Shown: positions 43,868-55,460 of the stretch, piece after piece | Layout of the letters: every line of letters starts with the position of its first letter | Numbering within the stretch: the stretch's first letter is position 1 | DNA from: Cryptomeria japonica | Lineage: Eukaryota > Streptophyta > Pinopsida > Cupressales > Cupressaceae | Direction: 5' to 3' | Assembly: GCF_030272615.1 (NCBI RefSeq) | Contig: NC_081413.1 | Span: 559,773,945-559,837,944, forward strand | DNA length: 64,000 nucleotides | Notes under the pieces: generated by a model | What the model saw: the letters and a program-made list of their open reading frames with translations, nothing else | Databases searched by the model: none | Told to the model about the DNA's origin: nothing | Position numbers and translations under genes: made by a program

Positions 43868-44705
43868 TGTTGATGGGTGTTTTAACACACTCACCAACAG
43901 TCAGGTAGTTTATGTGAACACTCACCACCTCTCTTGAAAAGCAATAAGTTTCGGGAAACTAACTACTCCAAGGTCTCTGTAGTCGGGTCTCGACGGTGAT
44001 GGACAACTCAATGGTTGATGCGGTTGTACTTGTCAAGGGGCATGCTGGTTGAAATAAATCCCAATAATTTCTGATAACTTAATTTTTTTGTATTTTATGA
44101 TTTAGCTTCTCTTTCAAAATAAACTGCAAAAGATAGATCAGGGAAACAAGAAAATAACAATGAAACCAATACAATAACAACTTAATGAACTAATCAATTA
44201 GCACCTTGAAATCCAAAAATCATTATCATTCAAACCAACATTCAATAACGAACCTCTAATAAACATGCAAAGTCATGCAACCTCACAAATTCATGGAAAT
44301 GAATACCACTATGATATCGTCCTATCATATTAATTCTCATACACCACTTACGTGCACAATATGATTCATAAGGCAATAAAACATAAGACCAAAATAAGTT
44401 GCTGATTTCAAACAATAGACATTACCGGATTGCAAAGAACAAATTCATAGCACATACGCATAGATCATGCAATCTATAAGTTGCTTCTTGTATTAACTCC
44501 AAAGAATGTATCACAAAAAATACTCAAATTCATAACAATCTGCATAAAAATATCTAAAAAGAATCATCTAATTGGGCCTCAAATCATCAATTTGTGGACC
44601 CTTAACAATGAATCAAAATCTCCAATTTATAGAGTTTCTTCTCCTACTTTCTAGGAAATAAACCTATCTAAATTAATCACTAAAAACACAAGCGGTCACA
44701 GTTGA

Positions 44706-45231
44706 CATGCAAGTCTCTACCTTGAACTCCAGTTAACTTTTATAAAACTGCGACTGGGGGAGCATTACGAAAACAATTTTGCATGAGCCAACATTTCGTA
44801 ATCATGCAAACATGAAAGTCTTTGCCTTGAACTCCAGTTAACTACTACGAAACTATGACTAGATGAGCATTACAAAAATAGTGTTGCATGAGCCAACACT
44901 TCATAATCATGCAACCATGCAAGTCTCTACCTTGAACTCTAGTTAACTACTACAAAACTGTGACTAGATGAGCATTACAAAAACAGTGTTGTATTAGCCA
45001 ACACTTCATAATCATGCAAACATGTAACTCTTTGCCTTGAACTCCAATTAACTACTACGAAACTGTGACTGGGTGAGCATTACGAAAACAATGTTGCATG
45101 AGCCAACACTTAATAATCATGCAAAAATGCAAGTCTCTGGCTTGAGTTCCAGTTAACTACTACAAAACTGTGACTGGGTGAGCATTACGAAAAACAATGC
45201 TGCATGAGCCAACACTTCGAAATCATGCAAA
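44706..45231. repeat. Five 105-bp tandem repeats in element G
   Basis: The marker cttgaactcc occurs at 44721, 44826, 44931, 45036 and (as cttgagttcc) 45141, exactly 105 bp apart. Each unit contains catgcaagtctctacc, gactgg-tgagcattac and gcatgagccaacacttc. Both strands have stops in all units, so it is not coding. Its position upstream of the minus-strand TATA at 44634 suggests an LTR enhancer array. Confidence 0.92.
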
Positions 45232-45268
45232 AGTTGCTCAATAATCAAGGTACATGGAAATTCAGAAC

Positions 45269-45451
45269 TCAGACTTCTTCAAAATTTGCTTTTTGAATAT
45301 CTTCGAGCTCAATATGCCCGATCTTTGTGTCTGTCACACATTTGATCTGATTCTCCAATTTGGAAGCATAGGTCTGACCTTGGTAGTGGTACTTCATGGT
45401 TACACGTAGCTTGTCCAGTTTCTTGACTTTCTTGTTGGAGGTTGGGTCCAT
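45269..45451 (-). pseudogene. Element G short ORF, homologous to start of element B ORF
   Basis: 60 codons, MDPTSNKKVKKLDKLRVTMK... with VTDTKIGHIELEDIQKANFE. The DTKIGHI-L-(D/E)I core matches the N-terminus of the element B protein (residues about 23-34). Upstream is tttcttgcag followed by attagagcaatta, which resembles a 3' splice site before the ATG. The rest of the protein is absent, so this copy is internally deleted. Confidence 0.7.
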
Positions 45452-46587
45452 TTAATTGCTCTAATCTGCAAGAAAGAACTGAAAATTAGCCTATCACATA
45501 GTCAAAATATCAATTTTATCACCTACTTCGGGACTCTGGGGTTCCGAGGTGAGAAACTCATTCAAAAAAAATTAGCTTTAGAACTCCAGGGTTCCGGGGT
45601 TTCGAGGTAAGGACAAAGTAAAAATGACCAAGCCCGGAACTCTTGGGTTTTGGGGTGAAATAAGACAGCGGAGCCCAGAACTCTGGGGTTCTGAGATTTA
45701 AGGCATGGCCAAAGGGGAACATCTTCGGAACTCTGGGGTTCTAGAGTTGTGAGGTTGAAGGTGGGCAAAAACATAAGACTTCAGGATTTTGAGGTCCCAA
45801 ACCTAGGGCACGTGAAAAACCATTGACATGCAAAACGAGAAAAAAAAAAGAAAAAAAAAAAAGCCAAAGAAAAATCTACGCCGGAAAACTAGAAAATCTA
45901 GACAAAAAAACATAAAAAAGGGAGAAATCCACCAACTTGGTGGAATAAAACATGCAAAAACTCAGCAACACGGAGGCACAAACTCGGGAGGTCAGAGCTG
46001 GAAAATTGGAAATCTTGAATGCACTATTGAACTTTGAAAAATTCATTCTCCCTATTTATACCCCCCGATAGGCCATATGTACGATCGCCTTAAACACGAC
46101 GTCAGGAGTCCGAGGTTATGGACTTCTGAGATGAAAAACAACAAAAATGATGAACACACTTCAGAACTCTAGGGTTTTGGGGTGTGGCTTAACAACAAGT
46201 AGGGGCACCTCAGGGTTCCGGGGTTCTGAGATGGAAACATAAAACAACTTCAGGATTCTGGGGACCCGGAATTCTGAAGTTGACCAACAAAAAAATGAAA
46301 AAACATGAAGAACTCAAAATTCTGGGATTCTGGGATTCTGAGGCTTCAACAAAAAGGAACAAGGAAAGACCTTGGGATTTTGGGGTCTAGACCGAAGACA
46401 TGAAACAAAGAACCCAACTCGAGACTCCGAGGTAGAACTCGAAACAAAGAAAAGAACATCACAGGACTTCGAGGTTCTAAGGTGCAAAAGGAAAAAACTA
46501 AGAAAAAAAAAAATACAAAAAAAAAGAGAGGGGACCCATATTTTCAAGACAAGGAAACTGATGGGGGTAGGTATGTAGGGCATAACA
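45452..46587 (-). other. 5' region of element G with degenerate GC-rich repeats
   Basis: About 1.1 kb. It contains many diverged copies of gaactctggggttccgaggt-like units (plus-strand notation; 45530-45760 and 46100-46470) and a TATA box, TATAAATAGG, on the minus strand at 46051-46062. No ORF is supported. Confidence 0.55.
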
Positions 46588-46592
46588 GGTAG

Positions 46593-47172
46593 AAGGTGGT
46601 TTCAAAACATTGAAATAAAAAAAATTTGAGAAAGTTCTTCTTGTAGTGTGGTAAAAGGAATCATTTTGAGGAATAGTGTAGGTTAAAGGATGGATCCAAC
46701 AAACAATGGATTCCCAAAAGGAAGCATGAGGAAACAATTGCAAAGGCGGTTATGCCAATGATGATTATGCCAGGATCAGATAAGAAGGATTCAGAGAACC
46801 AAGTTACACAATCCATTCAAGGGATCTCAAGGAGGGGACGAGAGTGGCTTCACCCAATAACATTGCCTATTCATCTCAGAAGCTGGGGAGGGAAATAAAG
46901 ACTAGATCTAAGGAACTGGCGAGTGAGTATGTGTGAGAAGATGAGTTGGAATCTGAAGATGGTTTTGAAGGTTTTTCAGGAGATGAATTAGATATTACCG
47001 ATCCTAGAAGTTTGAGTCAATCTGCCTATGTATTGTTGGGGAACTCAAAATCGAGGATAGGTGGGAGAAGTAATAAGAAAAAATGAGAAGAGAGAGCCAA
47101 AGAGAAGTAAATTATTAGTGTTATAGATTTCATGAAAAGATCCAAGGGAGCGAAGATCTTCATTGGAGAACA
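46593..47172 (+). pseudogene. LINE3 ORF1, zinc knuckle and C-terminal part
   Basis: Begins RRWFQNIE. The knuckle at about 46625-46690 would read F-x2-C-x4-H-x4-C: the first Cys is Phe, and two in-frame stops occupy other positions (TAG before the second Cys and before the last). After it come a charged low-complexity stretch and the ORF2 start. Confidence 0.75.
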
Positions 47173-49398
47173 ATGAGATTGATCACTTGGAATGTTAGGG
47201 GTCTATTGACCCCTAGAAAAAGGTGCTTGGTTAAACGCACGTTAGAGAATCTCTCTAATGATGTGATTTTAATTCAAGAAACCAAGCTTAATCTTGATAA
47301 GGCACTCAACTTTATCAAATTCTGCGGTAAATGGGAAGGGGTTTTTCAAGAGGCAAGAGGATCCTCAGGGGGATTGGGGGTCCTATAGAATCCTCTCTCA
47401 GTGAAAATCATTCTCGTGGAATCCAAAGATCATTGGATGTTATGCAGCGTTTCCTTGATTACTCATAATTTGAATTTCATGTTGATTATTTTGTATGGCC
47501 TCACTAAAACAAAGAAGGCTAGACAGTGGGAGGAGGTTTTGGTTTGTATCAGGCATCATGTGAGGGAGATGGTTATCATTGCAGGGGATTTAAATGCCAT
47601 TTTGGATCTTCGGGAGAAGAGTGGAGGTTTGACAAGAATCAACAAAACTATGGAGGATTTTAGGGACTTTGTGTATCACAATGAATTATTTGACATTCCA
47701 CCTAAGAACGAATGGTTTACTTGGACTAATTGTAGAATTTTTTTTTCCAATATCGTGGAGAGGCTGGATCATTTTTTGATGGGATCAATTTGGATGGAGG
47801 GCAATTACACATTGGTGACTTCAATATTGCCTATCTCAATGTCCGATCATTATTCGGTTCAATTAGAGATATATATGGGAGATTTCAAGAAGAAAGGGTA
47901 TTTCAAGTTTTAGAGCATGTGGTGGAGGGATGCTTCATTTTTGAGCAACATCTAGAATTAGTGGGAATAGAGCCGATAGGTTCATTGGCACACCAAGCTA
48001 TCACCTTGTGAAAAGGCTCTATTATTTGAAAGACCAAATTAGGATTTGGAACTCATAACATTTAATAAACATCTTTGTGGAAAAACTTAAAGTGGAGGAG
48101 GAGCTTGGTATGCTCACTGAGAAGATTATTCAACTTGGTATGAATAATGAGGATTTCGAAAGGGAAAAGGATTTGAAGAAGAAATTATTTAAATTGTTGG
48201 CTAGAGAAGAGGTGTACTGGAGAGATAAGTCAAGGGAGTTATGGATGGCTTTGGGCGATTCAAACACCAATTTTTTTCATTCCTCGATAAAAGCAAGGAA
48301 AGATGCCAACATAATAGAAGGTGTTCGAGATGTGAACAAAAAATGGTGCACTATTTCAGAGGACATAGAGAATGCTATTGTTAAGAATTTACAAAATCTT
48401 TTAGGCAGTGTGGTGGAGGGAGAAGGTTGTATTTGGGAGAAGTTGATGAAAGTCATAAAGGAGGAAGTTCTGCAGGAGGATAATGACTTCCTTCTCCAAC
48501 CTTTTACTTTAGAGGAAGTTGAAAAAGCAAAATTTTCTTTACACCCCAATAAAGCTCCTGGGATAGATAGTTTCATGGTGGAACCTTCTAGAACTACTGG
48601 GATTTCATGGGAATTGACATTTTGGACATGGTGGAGGACTTCATGAAGAAGAGGAGATTTGTGGAGATCAACAATACTATCATTGTTCTTATCCCCAAAA
48701 AGCAACACTGTGAATCAATGGTGAACTATAAACCAATTTCCTTATGTAGTTCCATATATAAGATTATCTCTAAAGTATTTGCAAATAGGCTTAAGGTTCT
48801 CCTTGGTAGGCTCATCTTAGAGGAACAAAACGGCTTCACCCCAGGGAGAGAGATTGCATATAGTATTATCTTGGTGGCTGAGGCCATCCACTCCATCAAA
48901 GTAGTGGACAATAAAAGTATGATGGTCAAACTAGATGTTAGTGAAGCATATGACCATGTCAATTGGGAATTTCTATTATTTGTTTTGAAAAAAAATGGAT
49001 TTGATAAGAGGTGGTTGGATTGTATTCATTTTTGCATCTCTACTACTAAATTCTTTGTGCTAGTTAATGGTGTGTCTAGTGACTTTTTTTAGGCCTCTAA
49101 TGGCTTGCGCCAGGGAGACCCTTTGTCTCCTTCTTTGTTTGTCTTGATGGCTTAAGTCCTAGGGAGGAACATCAAGGCAAAATGAAGGCAAGGTGTTTGG
49201 CAAGGGTTCCAAGTTCATAGGGACCTAGAAAAAGTTTCTCATTCGCAATTTGTGGATGATACAATGTTGTTTGGGAAAATTCGGTGAAAGAGGTAGAGGT
49301 CATCAAGATTACTTTGGATGAGTACTCCAGAGCTTTGGGTCAACAAATGAACACAGACAAATCCCAGGTTTTGTTCTTAAATATATGTAAAAGAACTT
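47173..49398 (+). pseudogene. LINE3 ORF2: endonuclease and RT, first part
   Basis: Start MRLITWNVRGLLTPRKRCLV. Endonuclease motifs: ILIQETKLN, IIAGDLNAILDL, SMSDHYSVQL (all catalytic positions present; one TAG at 47386). RT motifs: NKAPGIDSF, VLIPKKQH, NYKPISLCSSIYKIISKVFA, MMVKLDVSEAYDHVNW (Asp present), NGLRQGDPLSPSLFVLM, QFVDDTMLFG (both Asp present). Frameshifts near 47915, 48600, 49090 and later. Interrupted at 49398 by J; the frame resumes as FPIKYLGVP at 52640. Confidence 0.88.
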
Positions 49399-49413
49399 TG
49401 TTGGTTCCCCAAA

Positions 49414-49758
49414 ATGTACTTGGCGGGGTTCTTGCACTGCCCTAGGGACATAAACCAAGTCGGGCCCTCAAATCATGCATGGAGAGGCCAACCTCCAGGC
49501 CGTTTAGAAAAACTCAGGGACTTGGACCAACAATATGACAAGGATTTTTTACTATCCTTCTACACTTCGAGCTCTGCAAAACCCGGGAGGGTGCTCCCTT
49601 TATGCTTCTACAATCTCTGCACCACACTTGTAGGTGACATTAAAACAAAGCAAATGGTCTCATTCCTAAAAGGGGGCTCAACAAAGAGGGATAATGCTAT
49701 AGAGTGGTTAGCTCTCAGTGATCCTCAACCTACTTTGGAGTGTGAGACGACTTTTTGA
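49414..49758 (+). CDS. Unrecognised ORF at the left end of element J
   Basis: 114 codons, MYLAGFLHCPRDINQVGPSN... ending LECETTF. No family recognised. It has a mixed composition unlike random AT-rich frames: VLPLCFYNLCTTLVGDIKTK, MVSFLKGGSTKRDNAIEW. It may be a captured host exon or an antisense frame of an LTR-like end. No upstream promoter is apparent on this strand. Confidence 0.3.
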   Translation: MYLAGFLHCPRDINQVGPSNHAWRGQPPGRLEKLRDLDQQYDKDFLLSFYTSSSAKPGRVLPLCFYNLCTTLVGDIKTKQMVSFLKGGSTKRDNAIEWLALSDPQPTLECETTF

Positions 49759-50417
49759 TAAACAACAACATACACAGAAAATGAAAATATATTCTGATAT
49801 TATCAATATTATAGAAAGATATTGATGAGTTATGAGCAAATAACTGTTATATAAAATGACTGTGAGCCACGATCAGTGCCTTATCCATTGGGAAACTGAA
49901 ATTGCAGAATGCAAGATGCAAATGCAACAAAACACTAATCTAATAGCTAAAGATCTCAACATAACATTGCCTTACAATGTATCTCATCTATCTATCCCAA
50001 CCCAAAATACTTATCAGAATCCCTCTATAAGCCCCATTAGTTTGTAAATTCTATCTAAGTAGTTTAATCGACCCCTTAGGTCAGAGAATAAGATATAAAA
50101 AACATGCATCAAAACAATGCAACGAACGAGAAAAACCCTTGATCTTACTCATTCAAAACATAACAGAGTCATACATTGGAGAAAATGAATTCGGACAATG
50201 CTTTCATTCATTTCATAACCTATTTTCTGCTACAAAATATATTACATACAACTCCTTCAAGAACATGAAACAATCTAAGATACGAGACCCATTTTATTTG
50301 CTCTGCAAATTCCTATTACATCCTACTCACTTCACCAAGACCTACTATACACGACCAAAGATTTGGATCCAAACTTCTGGACCAAATTTCTTGACCTCTG
50401 TCTCATGGCCCTGATTT

Positions 50418-50427
50418 CCCTTTTATA
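50418..50427 (-). promoter_or_regulatory. TATA box in element J LTR-like end
   Basis: TATAAAAGGG on the minus strand about 1 kb from the CCAACA terminus at 49399, consistent with a minus-strand 3' LTR from about 50520 to 49399. Confidence 0.5.
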
Positions 50428-50788
50428 GAAACAAGGGAGCAACAATCTTCAGACCAAAGGAGACACTTGTCACAAGCTCATAATATTGCTTGTTACTTTG
50501 TTACAAAAATATTCCTCACAGTCTCCCAAAAGACTGTCCATGCTGGCGTTCATGATGAGGTAGAACCAAAATTCTTAATTGTATTTTAGTAGAAACAACC
50601 TTTTGAGTCGTGCCACTATCACCCCTGATGCTTCCAGATGGACCATGAGATGCACCTTGATGTTTTAAATAGTATTTCCCCCTTCTCAAAGAGGGTTTAG
50701 ATCCCAACAAGAAGTAAAATCTCTCCTCTACTAAAAGAGGAGTTCAAGCCTTTATTCCCAGTATCAGAGAAAGTGGAAAGAGGAGCTT

Positions 50789-51229
50789 TTAGGGGAATAC
50801 AGAAGGAGGAGAAGGGTTTACAACTTCCATGCATCTGCTGCCTCCTCCCAAACCATATTCTGCTCCCATTTCTTCATGAGGATCCTTCTTTAATTCTCTA
50901 CCAATGAGTGACAAAGAAGAAGTAGAGGATGTGCCATGCAGGGCTTGTTCTGGAAAGAAATAGATTCCAAGCCTCCATCGACTATCCTCCCCACTTCCAA
51001 AACTCCATCGAATATAAGCATACTCATTCCCATAGGGGGTCCATCCGGTATCACAAAGCTTAGTGTAACTCCTAGCATGATACTGCTCAAAAATCATTTT
51101 CACCATTTCAAAACTTGTGAGAAGATAATGAATTTTTCTATTCTTTCTACCAATTGAAGACACCACCCAACTATATTTATAATGAAAATACCTCTCTTGG
51201 CAGTGTTCATGCATGGGAAAAATCATCAT
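50789..51229 (-). CDS. Unrecognised ORF in element J
   Basis: 146 codons, MMIFPMHEHCQERYFHYKYS, then FEQYHARSYTKLCDTGWTPY and GSGEDSRWRLGIYFFPEQAL. It is rich in aromatics and resembles the end of a globular protein. It stands about 250 bp upstream of the possible polypurine tract, the place of the last coding exon in an LTR element. No known domain is recognised. Confidence 0.4.
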   Translation of the reverse strand: MMIFPMHEHCQERYFHYKYSWVVSSIGRKNRKIHYLLTSFEMVKMIFEQYHARSYTKLCDTGWTPYGNEYAYIRWSFGSGEDSRWRLGIYFFPEQALHGTSSTSSLSLIGRELKKDPHEEMGAEYGLGGGSRCMEVVNPSPPSVFP

Positions 51230-52634
51230 TTCAATGCTTTTATACTCATCCTGTTAGCAAATGGATTCAAGAAATCATATCCATCAAATCAAGAACATCG
51301 TCGGACTCAAACTGCTAATTCACTGCCTTCTGACCAATTTCATCTTATGTGAACAATTTTGTTCCTGATTTCTTGATTTCTTGACTGCAAATTCTCTGCT
51401 TCAGAATCCTCTTCTTGGATACTGAGTCTGTATCTTTTAAAAATTTCTCGGCAATAATTTCTTGATTTTCTACCTCACTATGAGAATCTCTGACAATACG
51501 CATCCTATGATTTTGTTGACAGGTCCTTGATCACATCTCTTCCAGTTCATAAATCATCCTTATCCCTTTCATCCCTCTAAAGATCTTGATTTATTTCCAT
51601 GGTGGCAATGAAAACTTGTAGATATTGCCACCTCAGGTACTACCAACTTTGTCCTACTAATACGACTCGGACCAACAAAACACCTCCCAAATCGACATTT
51701 TGAGAGTCGGTCGACATCCACGTGTCTTGAGTTGTCTCTGTTGGGCCTATTTCTTTGTCCATTTTTTTTCCTGCGCGAACAATAATGAAATAGTCCGAAT
51801 CACTCGTTTTGAAATTTTTTTCGTTTCCATCGTTAATTTGTCCAGCATGACGTATCGCGTGATCACCATCGGTCAATATTGATATCGACCTTCCAACATA
51901 GCAAGTGGGCCCTTTAAAACTTGACAAAGCATTGCCAAATCATCCTTGAGTCTCCGCTCTGTTAGTTGCCCTTCTATTAGACTTGTTTAGCTTGCTAGGG
52001 ACACATGAAATCATCCCATGATGCCAAGAACTTTAATCTCTCCGCATCTTTCATCGCAGGACTATGAGGGCCATCTGATATGCTCATTCATTATGTGCAG
52101 CTTACAAAGTCTGCCCAACACTTGCTGTTATCCTTTGAGAATCTTTCTGCTTGGGTCATAACATCTTCGTCCATTTGAAACACATGCAAATTCATGGGAC
52201 TTTTAGTTTATCAGTATTTAATCATGGAGATATAAGCCAAAATATCAAAGTTGGACTTAGGGAAAATGAAAACCTGCAGAAATATAAAAGGGGGGCCTGA
52301 CCATAATACAAAAGACATAGTCTTTGGGAAAAATTAAAAAGGCTGGTAGAAGATAACACCTAGGAAAAGAACGCGGTCCCCTTTTGATGATGGAACAAAC
52401 CCTCATGCTTAAATGAAAAAGGTAATGTGAGTTTATAATAGGTTTGGGGTTTAAAACAAAAAGCTCACCTAAGAACATATAAACCTGAAAAACCTAAACC
52501 CCGAGGGAAAAAACATAGAACAACATTGATTCATAATGACCAAAATCATGTCAAGAACACCACATTTTTGCATAGTCATTTTCAGGACTATCACACAGAA
52601 AAGATAATTGCAGAAATACTTGAATTTCTTAGCA
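51230..52634 (-). other. 5' region of element J, no gene recognised
   Basis: About 1.4 kb with short broken frames on both strands. I see no retroviral protein motif, tRNA primer-binding site or repeat. An ATATAAAAGG motif near 52280 lies on the plus strand. Confidence 0.4.
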
Positions 52635-52639
52635 AACTT

Positions 52640-53927
52640 TCCAATCAAATATTTGGGAGTCCCACTATTTCTTGGGAGAAACCTTTCCTCACGTTGGGAA
52701 GACATGATCAACTCCTGCCACGCAAAGGCTTAAGCTTGGAAGAACAAGTGGCTCTTCAAGGCTGGAAGGATATATTTGCTTAAATCGGTCCTGTCGACTA
52801 TCCCTATCTTTACTATGTCATGTTTTATATTATCAGCCAGAGCTACCGGGTCAATTGAAAGTATATTAAAAAGATTTCTTTGGGAGGGCTCTAAAGATGT
52901 TAGAAGGATACCACTAATTAATTGGGAAACCACTTGTTTGGTAAAGGAGGAGGGAGGAATGGGCTTCAGGAAGATGAAGCTTCAGAATTCAACTCTAGGT
53001 GCTAAATTGGTGTGGAAGCTTTATAAATACTCGGACAAGCCTTGGTGCAGAATCATGAGAAAAAAGTACTTGGATTCAAATATCCCAAAAAGGATCTTCA
53101 CCATGGCCAATTCTGGAAGTGGATCAAAAGTTTGGAATTTCATGTAGGAGAGGAGTATTATCTTGGAGCATATCACTTGGAGAATCGAGAATGGGAATAA
53201 AGACAAATTTTGGTGGGACTCATGGGATGGGGAAGCCGCCATTTCTAACTTGTTTGCAGACCAAGATTGGATTAGGGAAGTAGAGCTCAAAATGGGTATT
53301 TATGTTTCAGATTACATCAAAGAGGTCAAACAAAACCAATCAATTTGGAGAGAGATTGAGGTTGAGATTAGCAAAGAAGACGAATAGAAGTTGAAGGAGG
53401 CTTTATCTAAGAGAAGAGTTGTGATTACCAGAGACAAGGATAAAATGATCTGGTGTGCAGCTAAAAGTGGAGACTACAAGGCTAACCTTGGTTATGCGGT
53501 TCAGAGGATGAGAAGAGGAGACAAAAACTGGTCGACCAAACTATGTTGGGATAAAAGAGGCCTTCCAAGAGAAGGTGCCTTTTTATGGATAGACCTTCAC
53601 GGAAAGATTCTAACAGGGGATACGTTGAAATCTATTGGCACCGAAGGGCCGAGTTGGTGCCCGATGTGTAAAAGAGCAGAGGAGACTGCCAATCACCTTC
53701 TACTGCGATGTCAATTTGCAGAAGGATGTTGGGATTGGTTCATGAAGATGATAGAGTGGTAGACGACAAGGAATTATTCTCTCTCAGATTTTTGTGGTTC
53801 TTGGCCTTTAGATTGATCACAAACAAAATGGGGAGATATTTGGATAGCAGGGTTGTCCATCATTGTGTGGAAAATTTGGAAAGAGAGGAATAGGTGGGTG
53901 TTTAGAGAAGAAAATCTCCCCTAAAAA
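52640..53927 (+). pseudogene. LINE3 ORF2: RT C-terminus and zf-RVT
   Basis: Begins FPIKYLGVP (typical segment after FADD in plant L1 RT). Continues with MLKSVLSTIPIFTMSCFILS, LWEGSKDVRRIPLINW, GGMGFRKMKLQNSTLGAKLV. zf-RVT: KTGDYKANLGYAV-like block, then SWCPMCKRAEETANHLLLRC, with Cys-x2-Cys ... His ... Cys intact. Stops near 53145, 53385 and 53760. Confidence 0.85.
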
Positions 53928-54545
53928 ATGATCATTAGTAGAATTAAGGAGGCAATTGCAAAGGTAGTTAATGGGAATATGGCTTGCAAGAAAATGAAGG
54001 CTTACACATGGCGGGATAAAAAGATGGAGGAAAAATGGAAGATTCTGAAGGTGGGGGCGGTAAGTGTCATTAGGAAAAAAGACAGATTAATTACCAAATG
54101 GAAGGTGCCGAGGATAAATCACTTCAAACTGAACTTTGATGGTGCGAGTAAAGGTAACCCAGGAGCTGCGGGTTTCAGCACCATCATCATAAATCACAAA
54201 GGGAATATGATTTTGATGATTATGTGATTCATGGGTGTTGCTACTAATAATAAAGAAGAGTTCATAGCCTTGGAGAGAGGTTTAGAATTATGCACAAGAC
54301 TGGGCATTTCATAGGTAGACATAATAGGGGATTCCCAATTGGTGATTAATGTTGTACAAAAGATTGATGTAGTAAATTGGAGATTGAAACAGAGACTTAG
54401 AGTAGTTTTGGACAAAATTGAGAAATGAGTGGATTTTTCCATAAGCCACATCTTCCGAGAAGGGAACAGGGCGGCGGATAGGCTTGCCAATGAAGGCATC
54501 AAGCTGCGTGAGGAAGAGACAGTTTTGGAAGGGGAGCCTTTGTAG
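53928..54545 (+). pseudogene. LINE3 ORF2: RNase H domain
   Basis: FKLNFDGASKGNPGAAGFST (Asp), NNKEEFIALERGLELC (Glu), VDIIGDSQLVINVVQ (Asp), FREGNRAADRLANEG (Asp): all four acidic positions are present. Stops at 54225, 54313 and 54427 break the frame. RNase H would remove the RNA strand of the cDNA hybrid. Confidence 0.87.
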
Positions 54546-55460
54546 GAGGAGTCGAATGTAATCATTGCTGAAGATATGAATCAGGGACTGAAGATTTCAC
54601 GTACAAGGGTAGGTTGATCATTTGCTCATCTATGACTCCACAAGATCCTTGAAGCATTCATAGGGATTGTGTATCGGATAGGAGGAGGATAGGAGTTCCA
54701 CAAGGTATATTTTCCATAGAAGCGTATCCAAGATGGCAGGGCGTGTGATTTTAATTTAGAGATTTTGATAGACCTGAAGAGTAGGACTACTAGGAACATA
54801 GTATTGGACTCCAAAAAATATCTTAGAGTAACCGGCGAGGTTTATTTAAGGAAGAACCGATTTGTTGTCTTTAGAAGGGAAGAACATAGTGGCTCAAAAA
54901 ATAAGGAGGGAAGATGGATTTTGAAGCATTTGGGTGTAGGTGTGATAAGGAAACCAGGGAGGAGCAATATAGAAGACTTCATGATAGGAGATTACCGGAC
55001 TCTCAACACCCTGGAAATGATCACGAACCCATGCTTAGGAGAGGGACATTACCATGATGGATGAATATTCAGTCTATTTTTTCATGCAATTGTTCAAGCC
55101 ATAGATTCAATAGATATTGGATATCAAGTGGGTAATGATTTTGTGGCATAGGCATTTTGGCCCAAAGTTGTGGATCAGATTTTTGATATTAGTATGGGAA
55201 CTTTGGAGAGGCCTTTATCATTGTTCTTCAAGCAGATGAGAGATGAGGAAGGGGAACTGAGACATCAAAGTAGAGAAGGAGAGGATTTCATTCCAACCTT
55301 GACTGTATGGTCGGTCTTTAAAGAGTGCATTCAGAAGCAAGAATTCAATGAGCTCTCCAGAAAGATTTTTTTGGACAAATATCCTTTCTCAACAAACCAA
55401 GCTAGGAAGTTGCTGTTGCTTGGCAAAGGAATAGCATATTTTTGTAAGAATTTGATATGA
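54546..55460 (+). pseudogene. LINE3 post-RNase H extension
   Basis: After the RNase H a coding-like stretch of about 300 codons continues: DLKSRTTRNIVLDSKKYLRV then RKNRFVVFRREEHSGSKNKE (54765-55064); a short broken piece; VVDQIFDISMGTLERPLSLF, DKYPFSTNQARKLLLLGKGI (55170-55460). Only two or three stops occur in 900 bp, so selection for coding lasted about as long as in the rest of ORF2. I do not recognise the domain. Confidence 0.6.

Larger units (their letters stand above)
43868..46587 (-). mobile_element. Element G: TSD-flanked insertion related to element B
   Basis: Ends TGTTGATGGG (43868) and GCATAACA (46587), flanked by ggtag at 43863-43867 and 46588-46592. Removal rejoins LINE3 ORF1 in frame (FEG-RRWFQNIE). 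On the minus strand it has a TATA box (46064-46051), a short ORF (45451-45269) homologous to the start of the B ORF, a 105-bp tandem array, a second TATA (44634-44621), and an LTR-like end at 43868. The two promoter regions do not resemble each other. Confidence 0.8.
49399..52634 (-). mobile_element. Element J: TSD-flanked insertion without recognised pol
   Basis: Ends TGTTGGTTCC (49399) and TTCTTAGCA (52634), flanked by aactt at 49394-49398 and 52635-52639, inside LINE3 RT. Removal restores the frame (KN-FPIKYLGVP). It carries a minus-strand ORF at 51229-50789, a purine-rich TTTTGGGAGAC (minus, near 50525-50535) that may be a polypurine tract, a minus-strand TATA box (50427-50418) and an end of CCAACA. 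The left and right ends do not resemble each other, so a paired LTR is not visible. Confidence 0.75.

Noticed and set aside
44706..45231. Possible CRISPR-like or protein-coding repeat array
   Set aside because: Units are 105 bp direct tandem copies without spacers, and all frames have stops; better read as an LTR minisatellite.
49757..50520. Solo LTR from TGATAAAC to CCTCACA inside J
   Set aside because: The flanking 5-mers do not match (left side before TGATAAAC against gtctc on the right), so no target duplication supports it.
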